A stretch of 64,000 nucleotides of DNA from contig NZ_LN876586.1 of the NCBI RefSeq assembly GCF_001282725.1, positions 583,009 through 647,008 of the forward strand, given 5' to 3'. The translations under genes were made by a program, and so were the position numbers. The notes under the pieces are model-generated. The model saw only the letters and a program-made list of their open reading frames with translations, made no database searches and had not been told where the DNA came from. Source of the DNA: Inediibacterium massiliense (GTDB lineage Bacteria > Bacillota > Clostridia > Peptostreptococcales > Thermotaleaceae). Shown here piece by piece: positions 1 through 9,815 of the stretch. Position 1 is the first letter of the stretch. Every line of letters starts with the position of its first letter.

Positions 1-2223
1 TTTATTGTATTTGGAGAAGCAGGAGTAGGAAAAAGCAGGTTAAAAGATGAGTTTTTAGAGACTATTAATGACGAAATGATCTTTTTACAAACTACTTGTT
101 ATCAAGCTCAAAGAGAATATTTGTTAAATCCTTTTCATGATTTATTTATAAAACTAGAAGATCTAATCAAAAAAGAAAAGATCAATATTCCTGTTTTGTG
201 GACAAATACTATCAATCATATATTCCCAGATTTTATGCAAAATGATCATCCAACAGTAAACCCAATAGAGAATATGGATACCATCACACAACAAGTAATT
301 GAAGAAACTTTAGTAGCTGTATTAAAAAAGGTTTCTAAAAAAAGCAAAATGATATTAATATTTGAAGATATTCAATGGATGGATGATTTAAGTTTATTTC
401 TTTTGAATCATTTATTTGTCGTGGAAGATATATTTTTATTGATGACTTGTAGAAGTGGAAATGAAGAGAGAATGTATCAATTTATGCATTCTGGTATTAG
501 TTTAAGAAAACTTGAAAGAATGTATATTCAAAGGTTTGAACTTTCAGAAGTAAAAGAATTTATTAAACTGGCTTTACCAACATACTCTTGGAATGAAGAA
601 ATATATTTGAATATTTATAAAGAAACAGGCGGAAATGCATTTTTTCTAAGGGAAATATTAAACAGCATCAAAGAAATGGGGAAAATCACAAAATTATCTC
701 ATAAGACTCAAGATTTATTAAGAAGTAGATTTTTAGATATTTCTAATGAAGAAAAAGAGCTACTAAATATTTTGTGTATGTTTTTTGATCCAGTAAATTT
801 AAATCTATTAGAAAATCTTTTGAACAAAAATATAGATGAAATAATAGATGGATTGGACACATTACAAGATAGAGGTATTATCAAAGAAGTTTATGATAGT
901 GGAGAAGTATATTTTGAGTTTACACATCAAAAACTTAGAGAATTTCTTTATGATGAGCAATCCAATATTAGAAAAAGAATACTTCATGGAAAAATTGCTA
1001 ATTTACTAAAGAGCAAATTACTTCATGATAAAAGAGATCGATATCTGTACCCAAAACTAATTTATCATTTTGAAAACAGTGGAAATTATTTATATGCTTT
1101 AAAGTACAAAATGAAAAATTTAGATGTATATTTTAATTTTGGACATGAACTATTTCCAATTTTAAGAGATGGAAATATTTATGAATATGGAAGAAGCTAT
1201 TTGACCGATGAAGAAGAAAGGGATCAGCTCAAAAATATTGAAAGAGAACTTTTAAAGGTCATGAATAATAATTCGTATCAAGAAGAAATAAAGATTTTAT
1301 ATATGGATTTTTTGCATATGAGAGGAAGATATTTTATTCGAGAGGGTATGTATGAAGAGGGTGTCGAAGATATACAAAATATGATAAAAGAAGCACTAGA
1401 AATTCCAAATATAGAGTATGCATTAAAAGGATGTAGACAAATGATTTATTATGGGATTCAGACACACAATATGAATGGGATGAAAAAATATATAGAAGAT
1501 GGATTGGATATTTCAAAAAAATGGAATAAGAAAAAAGATATAGGAATCCTTCTCAGATTACAAGGACTCCAAAAAATTATGGAGGGAGATCATCAAACAG
1601 CTGAGAATTTATTAAAAAAATCTATTACAATATTTAATCAAATTAATACGTATGAAGGGAAATATACTTTAAATATAGCAGCAGCATACAATTATATGGG
1701 AGAGATCAGAAGACAAAACTTGAAATTTATGAGTGCTTTAAAATATTATAATCAAGCTATAAAGTTGTGTACAAATCAAAAAATTATTGGAGGCTTGACT
1801 GTTTTTTACACAAATGCAGGACAAGCGGCTTTAGATATGGGTGATGATGATGGTGCTATGGATTATTTTTCAAAGGCATTAAAATTATATGATCAATTTA
1901 ATACATTGTGGAAAAGATCTACTGCTGAAGGATATATGTCTCTTTTATTAGTCAAAAAAGGCAATTATCATGAAGCTTTGTTAGCTTTACAAAGAGCAGA
2001 GGACTATGCAAATAAACTAAAAAGTCCCTATGAATTAGGATTAATCTATAGAGTCAAAGCACAGATTAAGGTACACATGAAAGATAACATTCGTTTAAAG
2101 GAGGTATTTAAAGAGTATCTAAAAGAAGATATTCAGTTCTATTGTGAACAGGGTGTGAATATTTTAAAGAAATTAAAAGATCCCTATGAAATATATATAT
2201 TAAATGTACTTAAAAGCAATTAA
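1..2223 (+). CDS. AAA/STAND-type ATPase with TPR-like repeats (5' end outside the window)
   Basis: The reading frame is open from base 1, so the start lies upstream; the first ATG at 76 comes after the nucleotide-binding motif and is not the true start. A Walker A motif (GEAGVGKSRL) is encoded at about bases 16-45 and a Walker B-like stretch (ILIFEDIQWMDD) about 110 residues later. The last ~350 residues are helical and TPR-like, with repeated A-L-x-Y-Y-x-x-A patterns around bases 1620-2010. Large ATPases of this layout occur in MalT/BTAD-type regulators and in kinase or cyclase fusions that sense a signal and oligomerise. The missing N-terminus would carry the output domain, so the exact role cannot be given. 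It ends about 90 bases before the next gene. Confidence 0.75.
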   Translation, partial: FIVFGEAGVGKSRLKDEFLETINDEMIFLQTTCYQAQREYLLNPFHDLFIKLEDLIKKEKINIPVLWTNTINHIFPDFMQNDHPTVNPIENMDTITQQVIEETLVAVLKKVSKKSKMILIFEDIQWMDDLSLFLLNHLFVVEDIFLLMTCRSGNEERMYQFMHSGISLRKLERMYIQRFELSEVKEFIKLALPTYSWNEEIYLNIYKETGGNAFFLREILNSIKEMGKITKLSHKTQDLLRSRFLDISNEEKELLNILCMFFDPVNLNLLENLLNKNIDEIIDGLDTLQDRGIIKEVYDSGEVYFEFTHQKLREFLYDEQSNIRKRILHGKIANLLKSKLLHDKRDRYLYPKLIYHFENSGNYLYALKYKMKNLDVYFNFGHELFPILRDGNIYEYGRSYLTDEEERDQLKNIERELLKVMNNNSYQEEIKILYMDFLHMRGRYFIREGMYEEGVEDIQNMIKEALEIPNIEYALKGCRQMIYYGIQTHNMNGMKKYIEDGLDISKKWNKKKDIGILLRLQGLQKIMEGDHQTAENLLKKSITIFNQINTYEGKYTLNIAAAYNYMGEIRRQNLKFMSALKYYNQAIKLCTNQKIIGGLTVFYTNAGQAALDMGDDDGAMDYFSKALKLYDQFNTLWKRSTAEGYMSLLLVKKGNYHEALLALQRAEDYANKLKSPYELGLIYRVKAQIKVHMKDNIRLKEVFKEYLKEDIQFYCEQGVNILKKLKDPYEIYILNVLKSN

Positions 2224-2314
2224 ACTTCCATCATGAGAATTTTAATGAGAACCATTTTTTGCTTTCTGCATAATATGATCATAAAGTAAAAAAATATAGC
2301 AGGAGGATTTGAAA

Positions 2315-2572
2315 ATGGAATCTATAAATAATTATGAAGTAAATGAAATGAACGAAGTGAATGAGATGGTCCCATATCCAGGGTATGGACCAGGAATGGG
2401 TTATGGACCAGGAATGGGGTATGGATTTAGGCCAGGTTTTGGATATAGACCTGGATATGGATTTAGACCTGGATTTGGGTTTGGACCTGGATTTGGATTT
2501 GGTCCATGGTTTGGATTTGGACCTGGATTTTATCCTGGATTTGGTCCATGGTTTGGATTTAGAAGATTTTAA
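2315..2572 (+). CDS. Small Gly/Pro/aromatic repeat protein
   Basis: An 85-residue protein with a perfect AGGAGG at 2301-2306, eight bases before the ATG; an in-frame TTG at 2309 is too close to that site. After a short acidic, Asn-rich head (MESINNYEVNEMNE) the rest is an uninterrupted run of P-G-Y/F-G and F-R/G-P-G-F units. There is no signal peptide or membrane segment. Low-complexity Gly/Tyr/Phe-rich proteins of this size are common among spore coat and exosporium components, and a CATAAAGTA match to a SigK-type -10 lies just upstream at 2280-2288, so a sporulation role is plausible but inferred. An intrinsic terminator follows, so it is probably monocistronic. Confidence 0.7.
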   Translation: MESINNYEVNEMNEVNEMVPYPGYGPGMGYGPGMGYGFRPGFGYRPGYGFRPGFGFGPGFGFGPWFGFGPGFYPGFGPWFGFRRF

Positions 2573-2588
2573 TAGATTGTATAATTTT

Positions 2589-2625
2589 AAAAAAGCTTCT
2601 GCCAAAAAACAGAGGCTTTTTTATT
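2589..2625 (+). terminator. Intrinsic terminator after the Gly-rich gene
   Basis: The stem AAAAGCTTCTG pairs with CAGAGGCTTTT (one G-U pair) around a CCAAAAAA loop and is followed by a T run. Confidence 0.85.
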
Positions 2626-2670
2626 GCTAAAATGAAAACTAAAGTAAATAATAGAAATAAATAGATTTTG

Positions 2671-2699
2671 TTGAAAATAAGAATAAAAATTGATATAAT
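2671..2699 (+). promoter_or_regulatory. SigA-type promoter of groESL
   Basis: TTGAAA (2671-2676) and TATAAT (2694-2699) are separated by exactly 17 bases. Transcription would start near 2706, giving a ~150-base leader that contains the CIRCE element. Two further TATAAT sequences at 2763 and 2773 lack a -35 box at proper spacing. Confidence 0.7.
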
Positions 2700-2777
2700 C
2701 GTCTAAAATCATGAATATAATCTAAAAATAAGCAGGAATCATATTTGCTTAATGGAAAAAGATATAATACATTATAA

Positions 2778-2804
2778 TTAGCACTCAACGAGAGTGAGTG
2801 CTAA
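2778..2804 (+). promoter_or_regulatory. CIRCE operator (HrcA site)
   Basis: A perfect TTAGCACTC-N9-GAGTGCTAA inverted repeat, the binding site of the heat-shock repressor HrcA. It lies 51 bases upstream of the groES start. HrcA itself is not encoded in this window. Confidence 0.96.
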
Positions 2805-2855
2805 CAATGTAAAATATAAAAAAATTATACATATAATAATGAAGGAGGGATTTTG

Positions 2856-3140
2856 ATGAACATCAAACCATTAGGTGACAGAGTAGTAATCAAAAAATTA
2901 GAAGCAGAGGAGAAAACAAAAAGTGGGATAGTTCTTCCGACTCAAGCGAAAGAACAACCTCAAATGGCAGAAATTGTTGCAGTTGGACCAGGTGGAATGG
3001 TAGATGGAAAAGAAGTAAAAATGGAAGTAAAAGTAGGAGATCAAGTAATTTTTTCTAAATATGCAGGAACAGAAGTAAAATATGATGGAGTAGAATATAC
3101 CATCTTAAAGCAAAGTGATATTTTAGCGATTATTGAATAA
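2856..3140 (+). CDS. groES: Co-chaperonin GroES
   Basis: A 94-residue 10-kDa co-chaperonin that caps the GroEL ring during ATP-driven folding in the cytoplasm. It begins with the family signature [19 protein letters not shown], carries the mobile-loop sequence [15 protein letters not shown] at about residues 17-32, and has normal length. The ATG at 2856 is preferred over an in-frame TTG three bases upstream because GGAGG at 2844-2848 is then seven bases away. It is co-transcribed with groEL, 35 bases downstream, under CIRCE/HrcA control. Confidence 0.97.
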   Translation: MNIKPLGDRVVIKKLEAEEKTKSGIVLPTQAKEQPQMAEIVAVGPGGMVDGKEVKMEVKVGDQVIFSKYAGTEVKYDGVEYTILKQSDILAIIE

Positions 3141-3169
3141 ATGAAAAAAGACTACATATAGGGAGGTAA

Positions 3170-4804
<1,635 letters not shown>

Positions 4805-4810
4805 TAAATG

Positions 4811-4839
4811 AGAGAATGACTTTGAGTCATTCTCTTTTT
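4811..4839 (+). terminator. Intrinsic terminator of groESL
   Basis: The ten-base perfect stem AGAGAATGAC / GTCATTCTCT with a TTTGA loop is followed by T5. Confidence 0.92.
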
Positions 4840-4841
4840 GC

Positions 4842-5120
4842 TTATATGAGTTCGTTTTTTAGCATATTGAATTGCTGTTGAATACTTTTTAGGTCTTGTA
4901 CAGAATATGGTATTAAATTGTTCCAACCTCTTTGACCCATAGCATTTAAAATGGATTCTTGATTTTTAGATAGATTTTGTTCGCATTGACTTAAAAGATC
5001 TTTTAAATGGGCACATGAAGATTCAGAGATTCCTATACTATAAGCAGATGAAACTTGCTTTTCAGATAATAATAGATCTTTCATTAAATCTTTTTCTGTA
5101 AAGCTCGTTTGATAATGCAT
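4842..5120 (-). CDS. CotF-family spore coat protein
   Basis: A 92-residue cytoplasmic-type helical protein with the coat F signature: TEKDLMKDLLLSEKQVSSAYSIGISESSC near the start, and the NAMGQRGWNNL segment at about residues 60-70 that resembles the AMxxKGWY motif of CotF proteins. Proteins of this family are assembled into the spore coat. AAAGGAG lies at good distance before its ATG. It is the second gene of a two-gene reverse-strand unit whose first gene (5142-5354) looks like another small coat protein. It converges on groEL. Confidence 0.88.
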   Translation of the reverse strand: MHYQTSFTEKDLMKDLLLSEKQVSSAYSIGISESSCAHLKDLLSQCEQNLSKNQESILNAMGQRGWNNLIPYSVQDLKSIQQQFNMLKNELI

Positions 5121-5141
5121 TTTAGGTCTCCTTTCTATGAA

Positions 5142-5354
5142 TCATTCGCTATATGTGTTTAAGTAATGTAATAAATTCTCAAAGTTGTCTTTATGTCTTT
5201 GAGCACCTTGTCTGCATATATATTGGAGTTGTGGATCAATAAAGTATTTTGCATATTCATTTAATTTTTTATTCATAATAGATTCATAGTTAAGTTGAGA
5301 TTGTAGAATTTTTAAATTTGTAGGATCAAATAAATTGTAGGATTGATTATGGAT
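5142..5354 (-). CDS. Small spore-coat-type protein with apparent ATC start
   Basis: On the reverse strand a perfect AAAGGAGG (5361-5368) is followed after seven bases by an open frame of 71 codons whose first codon is ATC. No ATG, GTG or TTG occurs in frame near that site; the first in-frame ATG is 24 codons in. The product (70 residues with ATC read as Met) contains NLFDPTNLKILQSQLNYES and DPQLQYICRQGAQRHKDNF, a helical pattern like the short coat proteins found next to cotF in clostridia. It ends 21 bases before the CotF-like ATG, so the two probably share a message. The family is a judgement from pattern, not a firm match. A point change from ATG to ATC would make it a weakly translated gene or a pseudogene. 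Confidence 0.6.
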   Translation of the reverse strand: MHNQSYNLFDPTNLKILQSQLNYESIMNKKLNEYAKYFIDPQLQYICRQGAQRHKDNFENLLHYLNTYSE

Positions 5355-5563
5355 AAGATAACCTCCTTTATAGTGAAAAAGATTCCATAAGTATAGTATT
5401 ATTATGCGATGAAATATATAATATATAGCTTGAAAAATATAAATGTATAACTTGTAAATAACTTATTAAGATAAAACTATTAATTTTAGAAAAAAATTCT
5501 TAAAGGGTATCAAAAATGATAAAATAGAATCTGTAAAAGTCAGGATGCTAAAAGGGGATAAAT

Positions 5564-6862
5564 ATGAAAATTAAATTGGGGATTATTGGTTCGGTGGAAA
5601 CAGTAGAAAGAGTAAAGGATATATTAATCGAATTTGAAGAGAAAATAGAAGCTTTTATTTATTGTTACAAACATAAGCAAGAAACTCTAAAAATTCTTAA
5701 GGAATGTCAGAAAAAAGTAGATGTACTTTTATTTACAGGGCAAGTACCTTTTGCTATTGCTCAAAAAGAGAATATGATTCAAAAACCTTTTGTTTTTATT
5801 CCTAGAACGGGTACGAGTGTGTATAGAGTTTTTTGGCAGATGAATGTAGAGGGAATGGATTATAAAAAGATTAGTTTCGATACTATTGAACAAAAGAATA
5901 TACAAGAAGCTATAAAGGATTTAGAAATTCCTATTGAGAAATTTTATGTAAAATCTTATCCAGGAGACATTGATTATAATGAGTTGGTAAAATATCATTA
6001 TGAACTATGGAAGGAAAAAAAGGTAAATGTTGTAGCAACTTGTTTAGGGGAGACTTATAGGAATCTAAAAAAATTAGGAGTTCCTGTATTTAGGCTTTAT
6101 CCTACAAGACCATTAATAAGAGAATACATTACAAAAGCTATTTATAAAGGAAATGTAGAAAGAATAAAAGCAACACAAATAGCCGTTCAAATTGTAAAGA
6201 CAAAAAATAAAAATCGAAGCATATCCTCAGAATATGAATTCTTAAAGTTAAAGAATAAATTAGAAAAGGGACTTATTTCTTATACACAAGATAACTTTGG
6301 ATCCATTTTTCCATTTGGAAGAGATGAATATTTAATATTTACGACTAGAGGAGCTATTGATGCTCATTGTAATGAATTTAATATTCATCATTTTATTCAA
6401 GATGAGCAAAATATAGAAATTGAATTGGCATCTGGTATAGGATTTGGAAATACTATTCATGAGGCAGAAGTTCATGCAAGAATTGCATTAGATTATGCCA
6501 TGAAGGAAGATTGTAATTGCTGTTATATTATGGATGAAAATACTGTGCTTTCAGGTCCTATTCAAGAAAAGGAATCTTTTTCATTAAGTTATGACCTTAT
6601 GGTAGAAAATGAAGAAATTCAAAAAATTGCTAAAGATATTCAAATTAGTCCTACTTATGTTTGTAAGATGAAAGCAATTTTTGACAAAATTGGTACAAAT
6701 ACAATAGAAGCAGAAGAATTGGCAAATTACTTAGGCATTAGTGTAAGAAGTGCAAGAAGAATTTTAAAGCAAATAGTAGATGCAAAATATGGAAAAAATG
6801 TTGCGCAGGAAAGTAGAACGGGAATGGGAAGACCAAGAAAAATTTATAAAATTACATTTTAA
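5564..6862 (+). CDS. Transcriptional regulator with C-terminal HTH, probable regulator of the abg-like operon
   Basis: A 432-residue cytoplasmic protein. Residues 1-200 look like an alpha/beta sensing domain (MKIKLGIIGS start; VDVLLFTGQVPF). Residues ~225-330 contain DNFGSIFPFGRDEYLIFTTRG and SGIGFGNTIHEAEVHARIALDYA, a pattern resembling GGDEF/nucleotide-cyclase-like or GTP cyclohydrolase III-like folds without the catalytic motif. Residues ~365-410 hold a helix-turn-helix (TIEAEELANYLGISVRSARRIL) followed by a basic RTGMGRPRK tail. It sits just upstream, in the same direction, of the AbgT-type transporter and two amidohydrolases, so control of that operon is the natural inference. A terminator separates them. 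The ligand is unknown. Confidence 0.7.
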   Translation: MKIKLGIIGSVETVERVKDILIEFEEKIEAFIYCYKHKQETLKILKECQKKVDVLLFTGQVPFAIAQKENMIQKPFVFIPRTGTSVYRVFWQMNVEGMDYKKISFDTIEQKNIQEAIKDLEIPIEKFYVKSYPGDIDYNELVKYHYELWKEKKVNVVATCLGETYRNLKKLGVPVFRLYPTRPLIREYITKAIYKGNVERIKATQIAVQIVKTKNKNRSISSEYEFLKLKNKLEKGLISYTQDNFGSIFPFGRDEYLIFTTRGAIDAHCNEFNIHHFIQDEQNIEIELASGIGFGNTIHEAEVHARIALDYAMKEDCNCCYIMDENTVLSGPIQEKESFSLSYDLMVENEEIQKIAKDIQISPTYVCKMKAIFDKIGTNTIEAEELANYLGISVRSARRILKQIVDAKYGKNVAQESRTGMGRPRKIYKITF

Positions 6863-6870
6863 AAATAGAA

Positions 6871-6899
6871 AACTAGGAAGAAAACTTCCTAGTTTTTTT
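6871..6899 (+). terminator. Intrinsic terminator after the regulator
   Basis: AACTAGGAAG and CTTCCTAGTT form a perfect ten-base stem with an AAAA loop, followed by T7. Confidence 0.92.
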
Positions 6900-7075
6900 G
6901 TTGTATAAAAAGGGTGTATGAAATACAAAAATGAAAAAAACAATTTTCAAAACTTCAATATAGACAAAAAAAAATATTTTCAAAAAATTTTATAATTTAA
7001 AAAGGAATTTTAGAAAACACATAGAATATACTCTATTAAGGACATGACCAAAATTAGACTGAAAGGGTGAAGCGT

Positions 7076-8605
7076 ATGGTAGAAAATTGTGTAAAAAAGA
7101 AAGGGGCTTTCAGAAAGTTCTTAGATTGGGTAGAAAGGGTAGGAAATAAATTACCACATCCTTTTACTTTGTTTGTTATCTTAGCTGTGACGATTATGAT
7201 AGTTTCAGCTATTGTTGCAGGGGTAGGGGTGAAGGTGATTCATCCTGGAACACAAGAAGAGGTGGCTGTAAAAAGTTTGCTTTCAAAAGATGGAATATTG
7301 TGGATTATAGGGTCTTTCTTAGATAATTTTATAGGATTTAAACCTTTAGGATTGGTACTTGTAATGACTTTTGGTATAGGGCTTGCTGAAGAAGTAGGAT
7401 TTGTATTTACTTCTTTGAGAAAATTAATTTTAGGTGTTCCTAAATCTTTAGTGACTGCTACTGTGATTTTTGCAGGTATTATAGGAAATCTTGCGTCAGA
7501 TGCAGCTTTTGTTGTGATTCCTCCCCTTGCAGCATTGATTTTTTTAGCAGTGAAGAGACATCCTCTTGCAGGGATTGCAGCAGGATTTGCAGGAGTTGGA
7601 GCAGGCTTTACTGCTAATTTATTAGTCGCAGGGACAGATGCACTTCTTGCGGGGATTACAAATGAAGCTGCAAAATCTGTAGTAAGTGGTGCAGTAGTAT
7701 CTCCAGTATCTAATTGGTATTTTTTGATCGCTTCTACCTTTGTTTTAACTTTTGTAGGGTCATGGATTACGGATAAGATTGTAGAACCAAGGCTAGGAGA
7801 ATATAAAGGTGGTGTAGAAAAAGAATTAGAAGAGTTAACACCTATTGAAAATAAAGGGTTAAGAAATGCAGGGATTGCGGCAATCATTTATATAGGTATT
7901 TTATTAATTGGAATTGTCCCTCAAAGTGGAATGTTAAGAAATCCTGAAACACATACCATTATTCCATCTCCGTTTTTAAGTGGTATTATTCCTATTCTAA
8001 TGATGTTTTTTATTGTCATAGGTCTTTCTTATGGAATTACAGTAGGAAGCATTAAAAATGAAAAAGATATTCCTAAGATGCTTGGAAAAGTTATAAAGGG
8101 TATGTCTGGATATATTGTACTTGTTTTTGCTGCATCTCAGTTTATAGCATTTTTTAATTGGAGTAATATGGGTACGGTGATTGCAGTAAAAGGTGCAGCC
8201 TTTTTAGAAAAAGTAGGATTTACAGGGATTCCATTAATTGTAGGTTTTATTATTGTGACTACGATTGTAAATTTATTTATTGGAAGCGGTTCTGCAAAAT
8301 GGGCCCTTCTTGCACCTATATTTGTGCCTATGCTTTCTTTGGTTGGTTTTTCTCCAGCATTTATACAATTGGCTTATAGAATCGGAGATTCTGCAACAAA
8401 TCCTATGTCTCCCCTTTTTCCATATTTTCCTGTTGTATTAGCCTTTGTTCAAGAATATGATGAAAAAGCAGGAGTAGGAACATTGTTATCTCTTATGATT
8501 CCTTATAGTTTTGCTTTTATAGGAATATGGGTTGTGCAAATGATTATTTGGATGAGCTTTAATCTTCCATTAGGGCCAGATGCATTAGTATATTTGATGA
8601 AATAA
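7076..8605 (+). CDS. AbgT-family transporter (p-aminobenzoyl-glutamate type)
   Basis: A polytopic membrane protein of 509 residues with about 11-13 hydrophobic segments. Family features are the GNKLPHPFTLFVILAV start, GFVFTSLRKLILGVPKSLVTATVIFAGIIGN, SDAAFVVIPPLAA, GSGSAKWALLAPIFVPM and DSATNPMSPLFPYFPVVLAF. AbgT of E. coli takes up p-aminobenzoyl-glutamate; other members export sulfonamides. I place the start at the ATG at 7076 (after AAAGGGTG) rather than the GTG at 7067, which overlaps that site. Two M20 amidohydrolases follow within 20 bases, as in abgABT, so uptake plus intracellular hydrolysis of an aroyl- or acyl-amino acid is likely; the substrate is not proven. Confidence 0.88.
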   Translation: MVENCVKKKGAFRKFLDWVERVGNKLPHPFTLFVILAVTIMIVSAIVAGVGVKVIHPGTQEEVAVKSLLSKDGILWIIGSFLDNFIGFKPLGLVLVMTFGIGLAEEVGFVFTSLRKLILGVPKSLVTATVIFAGIIGNLASDAAFVVIPPLAALIFLAVKRHPLAGIAAGFAGVGAGFTANLLVAGTDALLAGITNEAAKSVVSGAVVSPVSNWYFLIASTFVLTFVGSWITDKIVEPRLGEYKGGVEKELEELTPIENKGLRNAGIAAIIYIGILLIGIVPQSGMLRNPETHTIIPSPFLSGIIPILMMFFIVIGLSYGITVGSIKNEKDIPKMLGKVIKGMSGYIVLVFAASQFIAFFNWSNMGTVIAVKGAAFLEKVGFTGIPLIVGFIIVTTIVNLFIGSGSAKWALLAPIFVPMLSLVGFSPAFIQLAYRIGDSATNPMSPLFPYFPVVLAFVQEYDEKAGVGTLLSLMIPYSFAFIGIWVVQMIIWMSFNLPLGPDALVYLMK

Positions 8606-8624
8606 TAAAAGGAGGAATGGCATC

Positions 8625-9815
8625 ATGGATAAAATAAAAGAAGAAATTCATAAGATTTATGAAGAAGTAGTAGCATGGAGAAGAGATTTTCACATGCATC
8701 CAGAATTAAGTGGAGAAGAAGAAAGAACATCACAAAAAATTGAAGATATATTAAAAAAATTACCTTTAGAGATTCAAACAGGAGTAGGGGGTTATGGAGT
8801 AGTAGGTCTTTTGAGAGGAAAAGAAAAAGGAAGCACGATTGCATTAAGAGCAGATATAGATGCTCTACCTATTCATGAACAAAATGATCATAAATATGCT
8901 TCCAAATATAATGGGAAAATGCATGCCTGTGGTCATGATGGCCATACAGCTATTTTGTTAGGAGCAGCTCATGTGCTTTGTGCTTTAAAAGATGAAATAA
9001 AAGGAAATGTAAAATTTATTTTTCAACCTTCAGAAGAAAAAGCTCCTATAGGAGGAGCAAAGCCTATGATTGAGGAAGGGGTTTTGGATCATCCAAAAGT
9101 AGATGCCATTGTAGGACTTCATATTTGGCCTAATCTTTCAAAGGGGAAGATTGCTATAAAAGAAAATGCCATTATGGCCTCTTCAGATCCTTTTCAAATT
9201 GAGATATTTGGAAAAAGTGGCCATGCATCAGCACCAGATGAAAGCATAGATGCTTTGGCTGTAGCTTGTCAGGTAGTCAATATGCTTCAGTATATTGTGA
9301 GTAGGAATACAAGTCCTCTAGAGTCTGCGGTTGTAACCGTAGGAACATTAAAAAGTGGAACAAAATATAATGTGATTTCAGATTATGCACTACTTGAAGG
9401 AACAGTCAGAACTCTACATCCAAATGTTCAAATGAATGTAGAAAAAAGAATTAAAGAAGTAGTAGAGGGAGTCTGTAGCTCTATGGGCGCTAGAGGAGAA
9501 GTTCATTATGAAAGAGGATATCCTGCTTTAATAAATGATAAAGATATGGTACATTTAATTGAAGAAGTAGGGCAAAAATTACTTTCTAAAGAAAATGTAA
9601 TTCAAGTACAAAAACCTGCTATGGGAGGAGAAGATTTTGCAAATTATGTACAAAAAGTACCTGGAGCATTTTTTTGGCTAGGAGCAAAAGAAGAATCACT
9701 TTATCCTATTCATAATCCAAAATTTGATTTTGATGAAGAGATTATGAAGATAGGCATGGAGATATTTGTTCATACCGTATTAGATTTTTTAGGAAAGGAA
9801 AAGAAAAATGAATAA
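8625..9815 (+). CDS. M20 family amidohydrolase (N-acyl-amino acid / Abg-type)
   Basis: A 396-residue cytoplasmic metallopeptidase-like hydrolase. It shows WRRDFHMHPELSGEE at the N-terminus, ADIDALPIHEQ, the metal-binding HACGHDGH at about residue 103, FQPSEEKAPIGGAK with the catalytic Glu pair, and MGGEDFANYVQKVPGAFFWLGA near the C-terminus. It has the normal length for hippurate hydrolase / IAA-amino acid hydrolase relatives, which split N-acyl amino acids. AAAGGAGG precedes the ATG. It is the second gene of the transporter operon and overlaps the following paralogue by eight bases, suggesting translational coupling, possibly as partner subunits as in AbgA/AbgB. Confidence 0.9.
   Translation: MDKIKEEIHKIYEEVVAWRRDFHMHPELSGEEERTSQKIEDILKKLPLEIQTGVGGYGVVGLLRGKEKGSTIALRADIDALPIHEQNDHKYASKYNGKMHACGHDGHTAILLGAAHVLCALKDEIKGNVKFIFQPSEEKAPIGGAKPMIEEGVLDHPKVDAIVGLHIWPNLSKGKIAIKENAIMASSDPFQIEIFGKSGHASAPDESIDALAVACQVVNMLQYIVSRNTSPLESAVVTVGTLKSGTKYNVISDYALLEGTVRTLHPNVQMNVEKRIKEVVEGVCSSMGARGEVHYERGYPALINDKDMVHLIEEVGQKLLSKENVIQVQKPAMGGEDFANYVQKVPGAFFWLGAKEESLYPIHNPKFDFDEEIMKIGMEIFVHTVLDFLGKEKKNE

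Noticed and set aside
2763-2778. Two TATAAT boxes near the CIRCE element considered as the groESL promoter
   Set aside because: No -35 box lies at acceptable spacing; the 2671-2699 pair is far better, although a second start cannot be excluded.
7240-7887. A 215-codon reverse-strand frame inside the AbgT gene
   Set aside because: Antisense to a conserved transporter, with no ribosome site or recognisable domain.
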